Positions 41,839 to 54,423 of a DNA stretch of 64,000 nt are shown here, piece after piece. The position numbers were made by a program, and so were the translations under genes. This stretch comes from Longimicrobiales bacterium (GTDB lineage Bacteria > Gemmatimonadota > Gemmatimonadetes > Longimicrobiales > Gaopeijiaceae), in the NCBI GenBank assembly GCA_951813395.1, contig OX638356.1, positions 2,554,501-2,618,500 on the forward strand. The letters run 5' to 3'. The notes below the pieces were generated by a model. That model made no database searches. It saw only the letters and a program-made list of their open reading frames with translations, and had not been told where the DNA came from. Numbering within the stretch: the first letter of the stretch is position 1; every line of letters starts with the position of its first letter.

Positions 41839-43062
41839 GTGAACACACGCGCCATTCTCATCGGCCTCGCACTCGGGCTTGGGCTCGGGATTGCCGCGTC
41901 CGCAACCGGATCTCCGACGCTGCTGTGGATGGCCGAGGCCGTCGAGCCGCTCGGCCAGGTCTTCCTGCGCGCGATTCAGATGGTCGTCATCCCGCTGGTG
42001 GCGGCCGTCGTCTTCGTGGGCGTGGGGCGGATCGCGAACCTGCGCGAACTGGGCCGGCTGGGGGGCATGGCGGTCGGGTTCTTCTGGGTGACGACGCTGC
42101 CAGCGATCCTGATCGGGATGGGCATCATGACCTTCGCCCTCAACTTCACGGCCCCGGTCCCGCCGCCGACGGACGTGGCGGAACTGGAAACCGCGGCGCC
42201 GGGCGTGGTCGACTTCCTCGTCAACCTGGTGCCGCGGAACCCGGTCGAGGTCGCCGCCGACGGGGCGCTCCTTCCGCTCCTCATCTTCGTCGTCCTGCTC
42301 GGCGCGGCCACGACCACCCTGCCGAAGCAAAAGCAGCAGACGCTCACGTCGTTCGCCGAGACGCTCGGCGACGCCCTCATCAAGCTCATGACCTGGATCC
42401 TGTGGACGGCGCCCGTGGGCGTCTTCGGTCTCGCGGCCCCGGTGATTGCACAGACCGGGTTGGCCATGCTGCAGAACCTGGCCGTGTTCATCGTCGCCGT
42501 AGTGGTGGGCCTGTTCATCATGAAGGGCCTCGTGCTCCTGCCCCTGGTTCGGGTCCTCGGCGGGGTGGGCCCGGCGCGCTTCATCCGGGGGACCGTGGGC
42601 TCGTACACGGTGGGGTTCAGCACGACGACGTCCGTGGGCACGCTGCCGATGATGCTGCAGGAGGCGGAGAAGCTCGGCCTGTCGAAGCGCACCTTCTCGC
42701 TGGTCCTGCCGCTGGCGGCGTCGATCAACCGCCCGGGGAGCGCGCTGTTTCAGGCCGCGTCGCTGGTCTTCCTCGCCGCCATGTACGGCGTGCCGCTCGA
42801 CGCCGGACTCATCGCGGCGGCGGTGCTCGCGATCTTCCTCGCCTCGATGACGGTCGCGCCCGTGCCCAGCGCCAGCATCGTCTCACTGGTGCCGGCGCTC
42901 AACGTGGTGGGCGTCCCCATAGCCGGGCTCGGCATCCTGCTCGGGATCGACCGCGTGCCGGATGTGTTCCGTTCCGCGGCGAACGTGATCGGCCACATGG
43001 CCGCGTCGACGACGGTGGAGGGGATGTCGCGGCGGGGGGGTGGGGATAAAGCGGACGGCTGA
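41839..43062 (+). CDS. Dicarboxylate/amino acid:cation symporter (DAACS family)
   Basis: A 407-residue inner-membrane transporter starting at GTG 41839. Several hydrophobic helices are seen (AILIGLALGLGLGIAA, FLRAIQMVVIPLVAAVVFVG, LLIFVVLLGAATTTL, VFIVAVVVGLFIMKGLVLLP). The first re-entrant loop has TVGFSTTTSVGTLPMMLQEA, equivalent to the serine-rich loop. The helix-7 signature that is usually NMDGT reads SINRPGSALFQAASL here, so substrate or ion coupling may differ from DctA/GltP. The C-terminal half MTVAPVPSASIVSLVPALNV fits the second hairpin. No partner gene is evident; it is followed by fic. Confidence 0.85.
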   Translation: MNTRAILIGLALGLGLGIAASATGSPTLLWMAEAVEPLGQVFLRAIQMVVIPLVAAVVFVGVGRIANLRELGRLGGMAVGFFWVTTLPAILIGMGIMTFALNFTAPVPPPTDVAELETAAPGVVDFLVNLVPRNPVEVAADGALLPLLIFVVLLGAATTTLPKQKQQTLTSFAETLGDALIKLMTWILWTAPVGVFGLAAPVIAQTGLAMLQNLAVFIVAVVVGLFIMKGLVLLPLVRVLGGVGPARFIRGTVGSYTVGFSTTTSVGTLPMMLQEAEKLGLSKRTFSLVLPLAASINRPGSALFQAASLVFLAAMYGVPLDAGLIAAAVLAIFLASMTVAPVPSASIVSLVPALNVVGVPIAGLGILLGIDRVPDVFRSAANVIGHMAASTTVEGMSRRGGGDKADG

Positions 43063-43146
43063 ATGGGTCGTGCCGGGCTGGAAAGTATTCTGTTATATTC
43101 GGATTTCCAGAATCGAACAAATTGCCGTAAACCGAGCCCCAACGCC

Positions 43147-44157
43147 ATGCCGCCGAAGCGACGAGGCCGCCCGGCCCGCCGGGAAGTCTACAGTCGGCTG
43201 CGATCCGACGTGGCGGAACTGTGGGAGCGGTTGGGTGGCTTGCCAAGCCCGCAAGACGCTGCCGGAATCTGGCGCGAAATCTGGTATCGGGAGGCCCATC
43301 ATTCCACCGCCATCGAGGGCAATACTCTGGTCCGGAAGCAGGTCGAGCTACTTTTGGCGGAGGGGCGAGCCGTCGGCGACGGAGAACTTCGGGAGTACCT
43401 GGAGGTCCGGGGCTACGCGACAGCGGCCGAGTGGGTGTACCGGCAGGCGGTCAACCGGTGCGGGCTCAGTCACCCGGGGGCCATCCTGAGCCTCGCCGAA
43501 GTGCGGCAAGTCCATCACACGGCGCTGTCGCCGGTCTGGGAAGTGGCTCCACACCCCGACGCCACGGACCGCGAGACCCCCGGCAACTTCCGTGAACATG
43601 ACATCCGGCCGTTCCCCGGGGGAATGACTCCGGTTTCGTGGCCACTGGTGTCCGCGGAGATGGAGACCTGGATCGAGAAGGTCAATCAGCTCGATCCTGT
43701 CCCGCTGGACTTCCCCGAGCACCTGGCCGAAGCCCACTGCCGGTTCGAACAGACGCATCCGTTCCTCGATGGCAATGGACGAACGGGACGCCTGCTTCTC
43801 AACCTGATCCTCGTCCGGCTCGGTTACCCGCCGGCGATCATCTACAAACGCGAGCGGACACGATACCTCAATGCCCTCCGGAAAGCGGACCGGGGTGAGC
43901 CGGGACCGCTGGGCGAGATGCTTGCCCGGGCGATTCTCGACAACCTCTACCGATTCGTGATTCCCGCGGTCGCCGGTCCGGCCCGCCTGGTTGCCCTCAG
44001 CGCGCTCGCGACGCCGGAATTGAACGCTTCGGCGCTACGAGCGGCGGCTGGGCGCAGTCGGCTGCGGGCGGTCCGCAACGCGAGCGGTCGCTGGCGCAGC
44101 TGCCGTGCCTGGGTGGAGGAATACCAGGCGAGTCGATACCGCAGGGATCGCGGTTAG
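43147..44157 (+). CDS. Fic family protein (class II, self-inhibited)
   Basis: A 336-residue protein. ATG 43147 is preferred over an in-frame ATG at 43063 because the AT-rich 43081-43140 stretch resembles a leader. A winged-helix-like N-terminus carries the inhibitory motif S53-T-A-I-E57-G-N, which in class II Fic enzymes blocks ATP gamma-phosphate binding. The catalytic FIC loop is H204-PFLDGNGRTGR. The family transfers AMP (or other NMP) to target hydroxyls. The substrate is probably an intracellular protein. A TATATT box (43094-43099) precedes it but no good -35 box was seen. It is convergent with the downstream toxin-antitoxin pair. Confidence 0.9.
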   Translation: MPPKRRGRPARREVYSRLRSDVAELWERLGGLPSPQDAAGIWREIWYREAHHSTAIEGNTLVRKQVELLLAEGRAVGDGELREYLEVRGYATAAEWVYRQAVNRCGLSHPGAILSLAEVRQVHHTALSPVWEVAPHPDATDRETPGNFREHDIRPFPGGMTPVSWPLVSAEMETWIEKVNQLDPVPLDFPEHLAEAHCRFEQTHPFLDGNGRTGRLLLNLILVRLGYPPAIIYKRERTRYLNALRKADRGEPGPLGEMLARAILDNLYRFVIPAVAGPARLVALSALATPELNASALRAAAGRSRLRAVRNASGRWRSCRAWVEEYQASRYRRDRG

Positions 44158-44179
44158 AAACAGTCCGCAGAGCGATTTG

Positions 44180-44515
44180 TTATTCGAAAAGCTCGGCGTG
44201 GGTGCCAGCACGGACGAAGTTGATCGAGCCACCCGGCTTCGGTGAATCATCGACCTGATAGATCAGAAGAAAGTCGCCACCGATGTGGCATTCGCGGTGA
44301 TTCGCCCACGTTCCTCTCAAGGCGTGGTCCCTCCGCTCAGGACCGAGCGGGGCCTCATTGGCGATGAGGTGGAGCATGACCGCCTTGAGTCGATGCATGT
44401 CGTACCGCCCCGAACGCGAAAGCCGCTCCCAGTCCTTGAGAAATTTCCGCGTGAAGTCCACGCGCCGAGGCGGGCGCGTCCGCCTACTGATCGCTGTTTT
44501 TTTCAAGCTCCGCAA
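44180..44515 (-). CDS. YafQ/RelE-type toxin
   Basis: A 111-residue protein matching the YafQ family of mRNA-cleaving toxins: DFTRKFLKDWERLSRSGRYD, RLKAVMLHLIANEAPLGPER, DHALRGTWANHRECHIGGDF, LLIYQVDDS and the C-terminal INFVRAGTHAELFE, with the conserved His of ..GTHAELF used in RelE-fold catalysis. The first about 18 residues (MRSLKKTAISRRTRPPRR) are an extra basic stretch. A GTG at 44461 would give a protein of usual size starting just after the antitoxin stop, so the true start may be there. It overlaps the antitoxin by 32 bases if 44515 is used. Confidence 0.88.
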   Translation of the reverse strand: MRSLKKTAISRRTRPPRRVDFTRKFLKDWERLSRSGRYDMHRLKAVMLHLIANEAPLGPERRDHALRGTWANHRECHIGGDFLLIYQVDDSPKPGGSINFVRAGTHAELFE

Positions 44516-44765
44516 ACATGTCGTCCGCGCTGGCGAACCGGGCCGTTCCCGCGCTCATCATCTCCTCCGACTCGGCCATCGCCTGGCGGGTCTGAGCGTT
44601 CGGTACCTTGAGTTCGAGCGGGAAGGCCTGATCGACCGCGATTCGGTGGAAGAACAGCCGCACGGCCTCCGAGGCCGTCATCCCCATGGCCGTCAGCGCC
44701 GCCGTCGCCTTTCGCTTCATCTCCGTGTCCATCCGGACGTGGAGCATCGAACTGTGCGTCTTCAT
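44484..44765 (-). CDS. RelB/DinJ-family antitoxin
   Basis: A 93-residue protein with a ribbon-helix-helix N-terminus (SMLHVRMDTEMKRKATAALT, AMGMTASEAVRLFFHRIAVD), the classical DinJ/RelB pattern with the IALTxxxAxxxFF-type helix, and a C-terminal helix (ASADDMFAELEKNSD) that would wrap the toxin. A strong AGGAGG precedes ATG 44765. It neutralises the YafQ-type toxin and probably represses the operon by binding the palindrome at 44778-44793. Confidence 0.9.
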   Translation of the reverse strand: MKTHSSMLHVRMDTEMKRKATAALTAMGMTASEAVRLFFHRIAVDQAFPLELKVPNAQTRQAMAESEEMMSAGTARFASADDMFAELEKNSDQ

Positions 44766-44777
44766 CCGAGCCTCCTG

Positions 44778-44793
44778 TATCGCAATTGCGATA
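44778..44793. promoter_or_regulatory. Perfect palindrome, operator of the DinJ/YafQ operon
   Basis: tatcgcaattgcgata is a 16-base perfect palindrome 12 bases upstream of the antitoxin start, and the ribosome site lies in between. RelB/DinJ-type antitoxins bind such operators as ribbon-helix-helix dimers. Confidence 0.8.
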
Positions 44794-44803
44794 TAGCATG
44801 TCG

Positions 44804-45159
44804 TCGCTGCAGCATCCCGTCAACCCAGGGTCGGCCCGTCACCGGCAAGTCACTCTTATACTCATATACACCTTTACTCATATACTCATCACCCGCCCCC
44901 CGGCAGCCGGCGACCTCGCCCGCGCCGCTGGAATCGGCCCGCTGTTTCCGCTATCGTTGCAACTGCAACGGCCTCCGCCGTTTACCGGTGGATGAGCCCG
45001 AGTGTCAAGGCGATTTGTGGCGTATTGCGGCCAGGGAACAGCTAAAAAGCCACGCCCGCCGGAGGGTTCCGGCCCGGATTGGCCCCGCAGGGGCTGGTCC
45101 GCGTTGAGAGGGATCGGGCCTTCCCCACGGGCGGATTGGCGGGAAGCGCGGGACATCAG
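44804..45159. other. Intergenic stretch upstream of metH
   Basis: About 350 bases between the toxin-antitoxin promoter and metH. It starts with short ctcatata micro-repeats (44848-44888). A small inverted repeat cgttgc-aact-gcaacg lies at 44955-44970. No match to a cobalamin, SAM or SAH riboswitch was recognised and no gene was seen. A GC-rich hairpin (gccggagggttccggc, 45057-45072) could affect metH expression. Confidence 0.4.
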
Positions 45160-48940
<3,781 letters not shown>

Positions 48941-48948
<8 letters not shown>

Positions 48949-50806
48949 CCTGCGGGAGATGCTGTCGGGCGAGCGCGTCCACGTCATGGACGGCGCGATG
49001 GGCACCATGCTCTACGCACGCGGCGTCTTCCTTAACGTCTGCTACGACGAGCTGAACGACACGCACCCCGAGCTGGTCGAGGACGTCCACGAGCAGTACA
49101 TCCGCGTCGGCGCCGAGATCATCGAGACGAATACGTTCGGGGCGAATCCCGTGAAGCTGTCTTCGCACGGGCTGGACGAACGCACCGAGGAGTTGAACGA
49201 GCGGGCCGCCGGGATCGCCGTGGCGGCGGCTTCGGGTCGCGCGGCCGTGGCGGGCGCCATCGGGCCGCTGGGGATCCGGCTGGAGCCCCTGGGTCCCACG
49301 TCGCTGGAAGAGGCCCGCGACTACTTCGGGCGCCAGGTGGACGGGTTGCTGGCGGGCGGCGTCGACGGCTTCGTGCTCGAGACGTTCGCGGACCCGGTCG
49401 AGCTGGAACAGGCGTTTCTCGCGGTGCGGTCGCGGTGCGATCTGCCCGTGGTCGCTCAGGTGACGGTCGGCGAAGACGGCGTGACCGAATACGGGACGAC
49501 GGCGGAGCAGGCGGCACGCGCGGCCGAGGCCTGGGGTGTCGATGCGGTGGGGCTCAACTGCTCGGTGGGACCCGCGGTCATCCTGGAGGGGCTGGAACGG
49601 ATGGCCGAGGTCACGCGGCTGCCGCTTTCGGCGGTGCCCAATGCGGGGCTGCCCCGCGCGATCGGCGACCGCAAGATCTACGTCAGCGAGCCCGGGTACA
49701 TGGCGCAGTACGCGCGGCGCGCCATCGAAGCGGGAGCGAGGATCGTGGGGGGCTGCTGCGGCACGACGCCGGAACACATCCGCAGCATTGCCGAGGTGGT
49801 CGGGGAGATCCAGCCGCAGCGCACGTCGGTCCGGGTGGTGCGCTCGGTGGGCGAGTCTTCGGCGCGCAAGTCCCCTCCCCCGCTGGCGTCGCGCTCGGAG
49901 CTGGGCCGGCGCCTCGCGCGCGGAGAGTCTGTGACCATGGCCAGGGTCCTGCCCCCCCGGACGTGGGACACGTTGCAGATGCTGGACGACTGCCGGGCGC
50001 TGGCGCGGGCGGGAGCCGGAGTGATCGGCATCCACGAGGACCGCCGCGCCGCCCGGCTCGGCGTCATGGCGCTGGCCGGCCTGATCGGGAGCTCGTGCAC
50101 GGCCGAGCCGCTGGCGCACTACACCTGCCGCGACCGCACCCTGTTCGGCATGATCAGCGACCTCCTGGGCGCGGCGGCGTCCGGGGTGCGCAACGTGCTC
50201 CTCCTGACCGGCGACCCCCCCGGCGCCGCCCCCTACCCCGATTACAGGTCGGTCGTCGACGTGGACTCGATCGGCCTCACCAACGTGATCACGGCCATGA
50301 ACCGCGGGGTCGATCCGTCCGGCAACGACATCGGCCCGCCGCCCGGGTTCGTCGTGGGCGTGGCGCTCCGCCAGGGCACCCGCGACCCCGCCCGCGAGCT
50401 GGGCCGCTTCCACTGGAAGGTCGACGCCGGCGCCCACTTCGCCGTCACGCAACCCGTCTTCGACGCCGAGCACCTGCTGGAGTTCCTGGCGGGCGTTGGG
50501 GACGGCGGGCCCGGGATTCCCGTTGTGGCGGCGATCCAGCCGCTCGGCTCGCTCCGCCACGCGGACTTCCTCAAGAACGAGGTCCCGGGCGTGATCCTGC
50601 CCGACCGGGTGGTGGAGCGGATGCGGCGGGCGGCGGCGCGGGGAGCGGATCACGCGGCCGCGGAGGGGATCGCGATCGCCCGGGAGACGGCGGCGGCGCT
50701 GGCCGGGGAGGTGGCCGGGCTTGAGGTCGCCGCGCACCGGGGGCCGGGGGTGGGGTCGGCGGTGCGGGTGTTGGAGGGGGTGAACGAGGCGATTGGGGGG
50801 GTATGA
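48941..50806 (+). CDS. Bifunctional homocysteine S-methyltransferase/methylenetetrahydrofolate reductase
   Basis: A 621-residue fusion. Residues about 1-290 form a second homocysteine methyltransferase barrel ([40 protein letters not shown], zinc ligands in VGLNCSVGP and [17 protein letters not shown]). Residues about 325-620 form a MetF-like reductase ([91 protein letters not shown]). Known for the fusion family: the reductase makes 5-methyl-THF and the methyltransferase part can use a methyl donor such as S-methylmethionine. The start overlaps the metH stop by 8 bases, so reductase supply and MetH use are coordinated. MetF activity is inferred from similarity. Confidence 0.92.
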
Positions 50807-50836
50807 GCCTGCAACGACGGAGACTTCGACCGATTC

Positions 50837-51175
50837 ATGGCCCGGTCGATAAAGGCGATGTTGCGTTCGAAAGGGTTTTCCACCCAGCAATTGGAGGAAG
50901 CGATGACGATGGGTACGGTGGTGACCGAGTTCCAGCGCAGTCTGGACGAGATCAGGCGAGCGGGGCGTGAGCAGGGAGTGCGGCAGGGGCGTGAGCAGGG
51001 ACAGGTCGCCGTGCTGGTCCAGCTGATCGCGCGGAAGTTCGGACAGCCGACCGCAGAGGAAGCGCAGAAGTTGATCGTGGGAAGCCCTGGCCGGGACAGA
51101 GTCGCCTGGGTCGCCGCCGCGATCCTCGACTGCGAAACACCCGAAGACTTCCTGGTGCGTGTGCGGGAGGATTGA
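50837..51175 (+). CDS. Rpn/DUF4351-like C-terminal fragment
   Basis: A 112-residue reading. The repeated REQGVRQGREQGQVAVLVQL followed by IARKFGQPTAEEAQKLI and VAAAILDCETPEDFLV matches the helical C-terminal region (DUF4351-like) of Rpn-type recombination-promoting nucleases/putative transposase-related proteins. The N-terminal PD-(D/E)XK nuclease domain is missing: the upstream stop is that of the MTHFR fusion, only 30 bases away. Probably a relic or a small stand-alone protein. Confidence 0.5.
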   Translation: MARSIKAMLRSKGFSTQQLEEAMTMGTVVTEFQRSLDEIRRAGREQGVRQGREQGQVAVLVQLIARKFGQPTAEEAQKLIVGSPGRDRVAWVAAAILDCETPEDFLVRVRED

Positions 51176-51201
51176 AGAGCGACATCCGACGCCCCTAACC
51201 C

Positions 51202-51867
51202 TCAGCCCTCCCCCACCCCCCTGATCCGCCCCATCGCCTCGAGGTCCATGCGGACCTGAAGCGGTACCGCATCGTCGGACATCATGTCGCCGCGGAATGC
51301 GCCGACGTGCACGTGGGGGTGAAACGAGGATCCGTTGCTGCCGATTCGGGCAACCGGCTGGCCGGCCCGCACGGTGTCGCCCAGCGAGACGAGCACCTCC
51401 CGGACGTGAACGTACGCGACGTGCACATCCGTCGGTTCGCCGTCGATTACCCGTCTGAACCCGATGGCGCTCGAGCGGCCCTGGCCGCGCACGCCGGGGA
51501 CCGTGGTCTCGGGATTGATCTGGATGCCGATCACGATTCCGTCGAAGGGGGCCAGCAGCGGCTCGCGCCAGCTGTGCCAGTCCTCGTTGCGCGTTCCGTC
51601 CCCGCGGTACAGCGACAACAGGTTGCCGTCCGGTCCGCCGCTCCGCCGCACGACAACGCAGTCCGCGGCGAGCGCGTCGGGCACATGGTCCTCGGCGCCG
51701 AGAGCGTGTTCGGAGCACTGGAACCGCGCAGCCACCGGCGGGTGGACGGTGACGGCCTCGATCGTCCTGCCGTCAGCCTGCGCCGCGGCTGGCGCTGGGG
51801 CCAACGGGTAGGTGAGGGCCGCGAGGATTGCGGCCGCAGTGACGGTCGAGATCGGTTGCCGGGTCAT
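51202..51867 (-). CDS. Secreted M23-like peptidase-fold protein
   Basis: A 221-residue protein from ATG 51867 with AAGGAG upstream and a signal peptide (ISTVTAAAILAALTYPLAPA). The LytM/M23 fold is suggested by LLAPFDGIVIGIQINPE, VHVAYVHVREVLVSLGDTVR, AGQPVARIGSNGSSFHPHVH and VGAFRG. The second zinc motif H-x-H (HPHVHV) is present, but the first motif H-x3-D is not clear: the position reads NEDWHSWREPLLAPFDG. It may be a degenerate, regulatory LytM (EnvC/NlpD-like) or may bind metal differently. It is divergent from the HAD phosphatase gene, with 67 bases between starts. Confidence 0.75.
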   Translation of the reverse strand: MTRQPISTVTAAAILAALTYPLAPAPAAAQADGRTIEAVTVHPPVAARFQCSEHALGAEDHVPDALAADCVVVRRSGGPDGNLLSLYRGDGTRNEDWHSWREPLLAPFDGIVIGIQINPETTVPGVRGQGRSSAIGFRRVIDGEPTDVHVAYVHVREVLVSLGDTVRAGQPVARIGSNGSSFHPHVHVGAFRGDMMSDDAVPLQVRMDLEAMGRIRGVGEG

Positions 51868-51934
51868 GGCGGCTTGTGCTCCTTTGGGGGCCGGGAAGTT
51901 CGATCTGGAGGAATTCAGCGTCAAGGAGAGGTGC

Positions 51935-52594
51935 ATGAACCAGGCCGTCGCGGCCGCCCGCGCAGTGCTTTTCGACTTCGACTTCACGCTGGCGGATTCT
52001 TCCGAGGGCATCGTGGTCTGCATGAATCACGCGCTGGACCGCCTGGGGCTCCCTCCGGCTTCGGCGGACGCCATCCGCAGGACCATCGGGCTCGATCTGC
52101 ACACGGCGCTCGGGGTTCTGGCGGGCGAGGAGTGGAGGTCGCGGGAGGACGAGTTCCTCGAGCATTTCGTCAGGAAGGCGGACGACGTGATGGTCGCCAG
52201 CACGTCCTTCCTGCCGGGCGCGGCACGGGTGCTCCGGACGCTGCACGAAGCAGGCTATCCGGTCGGGGTGGTGACCACCAAGTACCGGCATCGCGTCGAG
52301 GACGCCCTCCAGCGGGACGGGCTCAGGGCGTTTGTCGAGGTGATCGTCGGAGCGGACGATGTGCCCCGGCCGAAGCCCGCTCCGGACGGACTGCTGCAAG
52401 CGGCCGACTCGCTGGGAATCCCCACCGGCGACTGCGTCTTCGTGGGCGATTCGGAGGTGGACGCCAGGGCGGCCCAGGCGGCGGGCGTGGGGTTCGTCGC
52501 GGTTCTGTCGGGGACGACGACGGAGGAAGAGTTCGACGGGTATCCGGTGAGGGCGGTGCTGGGGGGCGTGGGGGAGGTCGTGCCGGCCGAGTAG
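51935..52594 (+). CDS. HAD hydrolase, phosphoglycolate phosphatase-like
   Basis: A 219-residue cytosolic protein from ATG 51935, preceded by AAGGAGAG. HAD motifs: motif I FDFDFTLADS (D nucleophile, D acid), motif II VGVVTTKYRHR, motif III K in PRPKPAPDGL, motif IV VFVGDSEVDARAAQAAGV. A helical cap sits between motif I and II (about 20-85), as in PGP/beta-phosphoglucomutase subfamilies. The usual DxDGT is DFDFT here. The substrate is unknown; phosphoglycolate, pyrophosphate and sugar phosphates are all possible. Confidence 0.88.
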   Translation: MNQAVAAARAVLFDFDFTLADSSEGIVVCMNHALDRLGLPPASADAIRRTIGLDLHTALGVLAGEEWRSREDEFLEHFVRKADDVMVASTSFLPGAARVLRTLHEAGYPVGVVTTKYRHRVEDALQRDGLRAFVEVIVGADDVPRPKPAPDGLLQAADSLGIPTGDCVFVGDSEVDARAAQAAGVGFVAVLSGTTTEEEFDGYPVRAVLGGVGEVVPAE

Positions 52595-52711
52595 ACGTGG
52601 CGCGGCGCGCTGTTTGGTAGCATTCTGCCACCAACCCGAGGGATTGAGCGTTCCTCGGCCTGGCCGACCGGCACCGTACTCAGGGCACCTCATCACGGGG
52701 GATCAGGGCAC

Positions 52712-54418
52712 ATGAAGACGTCGACCTCGATCAAATCCGCCTCGACGGCGCTCCTCCTCCTCTTGACGGCGTGCCAATGGCAGGCGGGAGACGCACGTGA
52801 GGAGGGTATGCCGGACGGGTCGGGCGCCTACGATGACCTCGTTGCACTGTTCCAGGAATTCATCGAGTGGACGGATCCGGCCAGGGCGTCGGGCAACGTT
52901 CCGAACCGGGACATCGCCGGCAGCGCGACCGACGTCTATCCCGACTACGGTGAGGCGACCGTCGAGGGGCGTCGCGCCACGATGCGGGACTTCCAGGCGC
53001 GGCTCGAGGACATGGCGGTCGTGGACTGGGAGCTGGATCAACAGGTCGATTATCTGGCAGTTCGTTCCCGATTCGATCGTCACGACTTCACATTGAACGT
53101 GTCCCGCCCCTGGTCCAGGGACCCAGGCTTCTATGTGGATCAGATGCTGCGCATCACGTTCGCGGACTTGCCTTTGGACGACGATGGGACCACCGCGCTC
53201 CGGACGCGGCTCGAGGCCATCTCGCTCCTGGTGGAGCAGGCCAGGAACAACCTGACGGAAGTAGCCGCCGACTACGCGGACCTCGCGATCTTCAATCTGA
53301 CCAACGCCGACGGCGTGGGGCACGGCTACCCGTACCGAGCAACGCCGCCGGCCGGCGTCCTTGGCTGGTACGACGACTTCCACGAGCGGGCGGCCACGCA
53401 GCAACCCGATCTCCGCGCCGACATCGCCGCGGCCCGGGAGTCCGTCCGCGGCTTCCACGACTGGCTTGTCGCGAATCGAGGCGACATGACCGCGCAGGCC
53501 GGCGTGGGTCGAGAGATGTTCGACTGGTACCTGAAGCACGTGAAGCTCATGCCGTACGACGCGGATCAGATCGTCACGGTGGGCCTGCGGGAGCTGGATC
53601 GCCTCTGGAGCGTGTATGCGCTGGAACAGCACCGGAACCGGCATCTGCCGCCGCTCGAGCTGCCGGCGTCGGCGGAGGAGTATGAGGCGCGGATCGACAG
53701 CGTCGACACGCGGATCCGCGACTTCCTGGTGGAGGAGGACATCATCACGATCCCGGACTACGTCGGGGAGCTCGACACGAACGTGCCGTGGATCGTCCGT
53801 CCCGGCGGCCCGAACTTCTGGGAGCAGGTGCAGTTCCGTGACCCGACGCCCGATCACCTGCACGCCGTCATCCCCGGGCATCGTTTCGACGGCCTGGTCG
53901 CACGGCACAACACGCACCCCATCCGCGGCAGGATCAGCAGCGGGGCGCGCACCGAAGGCTGGGCCACCTATCTGGAAGAAGCCGTCATGAACGCCGGCTT
54001 GCTCGATGACGCGCCGCGGGTCCGTGAGCTCATCTACATCTTCGGTATCTTCCGGGCCGCCAGGGTGCCGGCGGACGTGTGGCTCCAGTTCAACGAGATG
54101 ACAGTCGACGAAGTCGTAGCGTGGTGGATGGAGCGCACCCCGTGGCTGGACGAGAACGTTGCGCGCGTGGACGCCGAGATCTACCTTCGCCGACCGCCCG
54201 GCTACGGGCTGGGGTACTCGATCGGCATGCTGCAGATGCAGCAGCTCCTCGCCGATCGCAAGCGCCAGCTGGGCGACGACTTCGACCTCGGGGAGTTCCA
54301 CGACACGTTCATGGCAGCCGGGCGGCTCCCGATCTCGCTGATCCGTTGGGAGATGACGGGCCTGGACGACGAGGTGCAGGATCTCTGGAAGCGGGAGCGG
54401 CTCGACCAAAAGGAGTGA
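52712..54418 (+). CDS. DUF885 lipoprotein (metallopeptidase-like, altered active site)
   Basis: A 568-residue protein with a lipobox (ALLLLLTAC), so it is anchored to a membrane. The DUF885 domain is seen in ATMRDFQARLEDMAVVDWEL, MTAQAGVGREMFDWYLKHVK, HLHAVIPGHRFDGLVARHNT, ARTEGWATYLEEAVMNAGLL and IGMLQMQQLLADRKRQLGDD. In most DUF885 proteins the motif is HExxPGHH with a downstream EGWA glutamate, a gluzincin-like zinc site. Here the Glu after the first His is Ala and the last His is Arg, so zinc catalysis may be lost or changed. Start ATG 52712 follows gggggatcagggcac. A lipoprotein gene follows 5 bases after its stop. Confidence 0.85.
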   Translation: MKTSTSIKSASTALLLLLTACQWQAGDAREEGMPDGSGAYDDLVALFQEFIEWTDPARASGNVPNRDIAGSATDVYPDYGEATVEGRRATMRDFQARLEDMAVVDWELDQQVDYLAVRSRFDRHDFTLNVSRPWSRDPGFYVDQMLRITFADLPLDDDGTTALRTRLEAISLLVEQARNNLTEVAADYADLAIFNLTNADGVGHGYPYRATPPAGVLGWYDDFHERAATQQPDLRADIAAARESVRGFHDWLVANRGDMTAQAGVGREMFDWYLKHVKLMPYDADQIVTVGLRELDRLWSVYALEQHRNRHLPPLELPASAEEYEARIDSVDTRIRDFLVEEDIITIPDYVGELDTNVPWIVRPGGPNFWEQVQFRDPTPDHLHAVIPGHRFDGLVARHNTHPIRGRISSGARTEGWATYLEEAVMNAGLLDDAPRVRELIYIFGIFRAARVPADVWLQFNEMTVDEVVAWWMERTPWLDENVARVDAEIYLRRPPGYGLGYSIGMLQMQQLLADRKRQLGDDFDLGEFHDTFMAAGRLPISLIRWEMTGLDDEVQDLWKRERLDQKE

Positions 54419-54423
54419 CAACC

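Noticed and set aside
43094-43120. Palindromic operator before fic (ttcggatt ... gaatcgaa)
   Set aside because: The arms pair only with a one-base shift, so the symmetry is weak and could be chance in an AT-rich stretch.
44990-45159. Cobalamin, SAM or SAH riboswitch before metH
   Set aside because: The GC-rich leader lacks the recognisable conserved boxes of these classes; only generic hairpins were seen.
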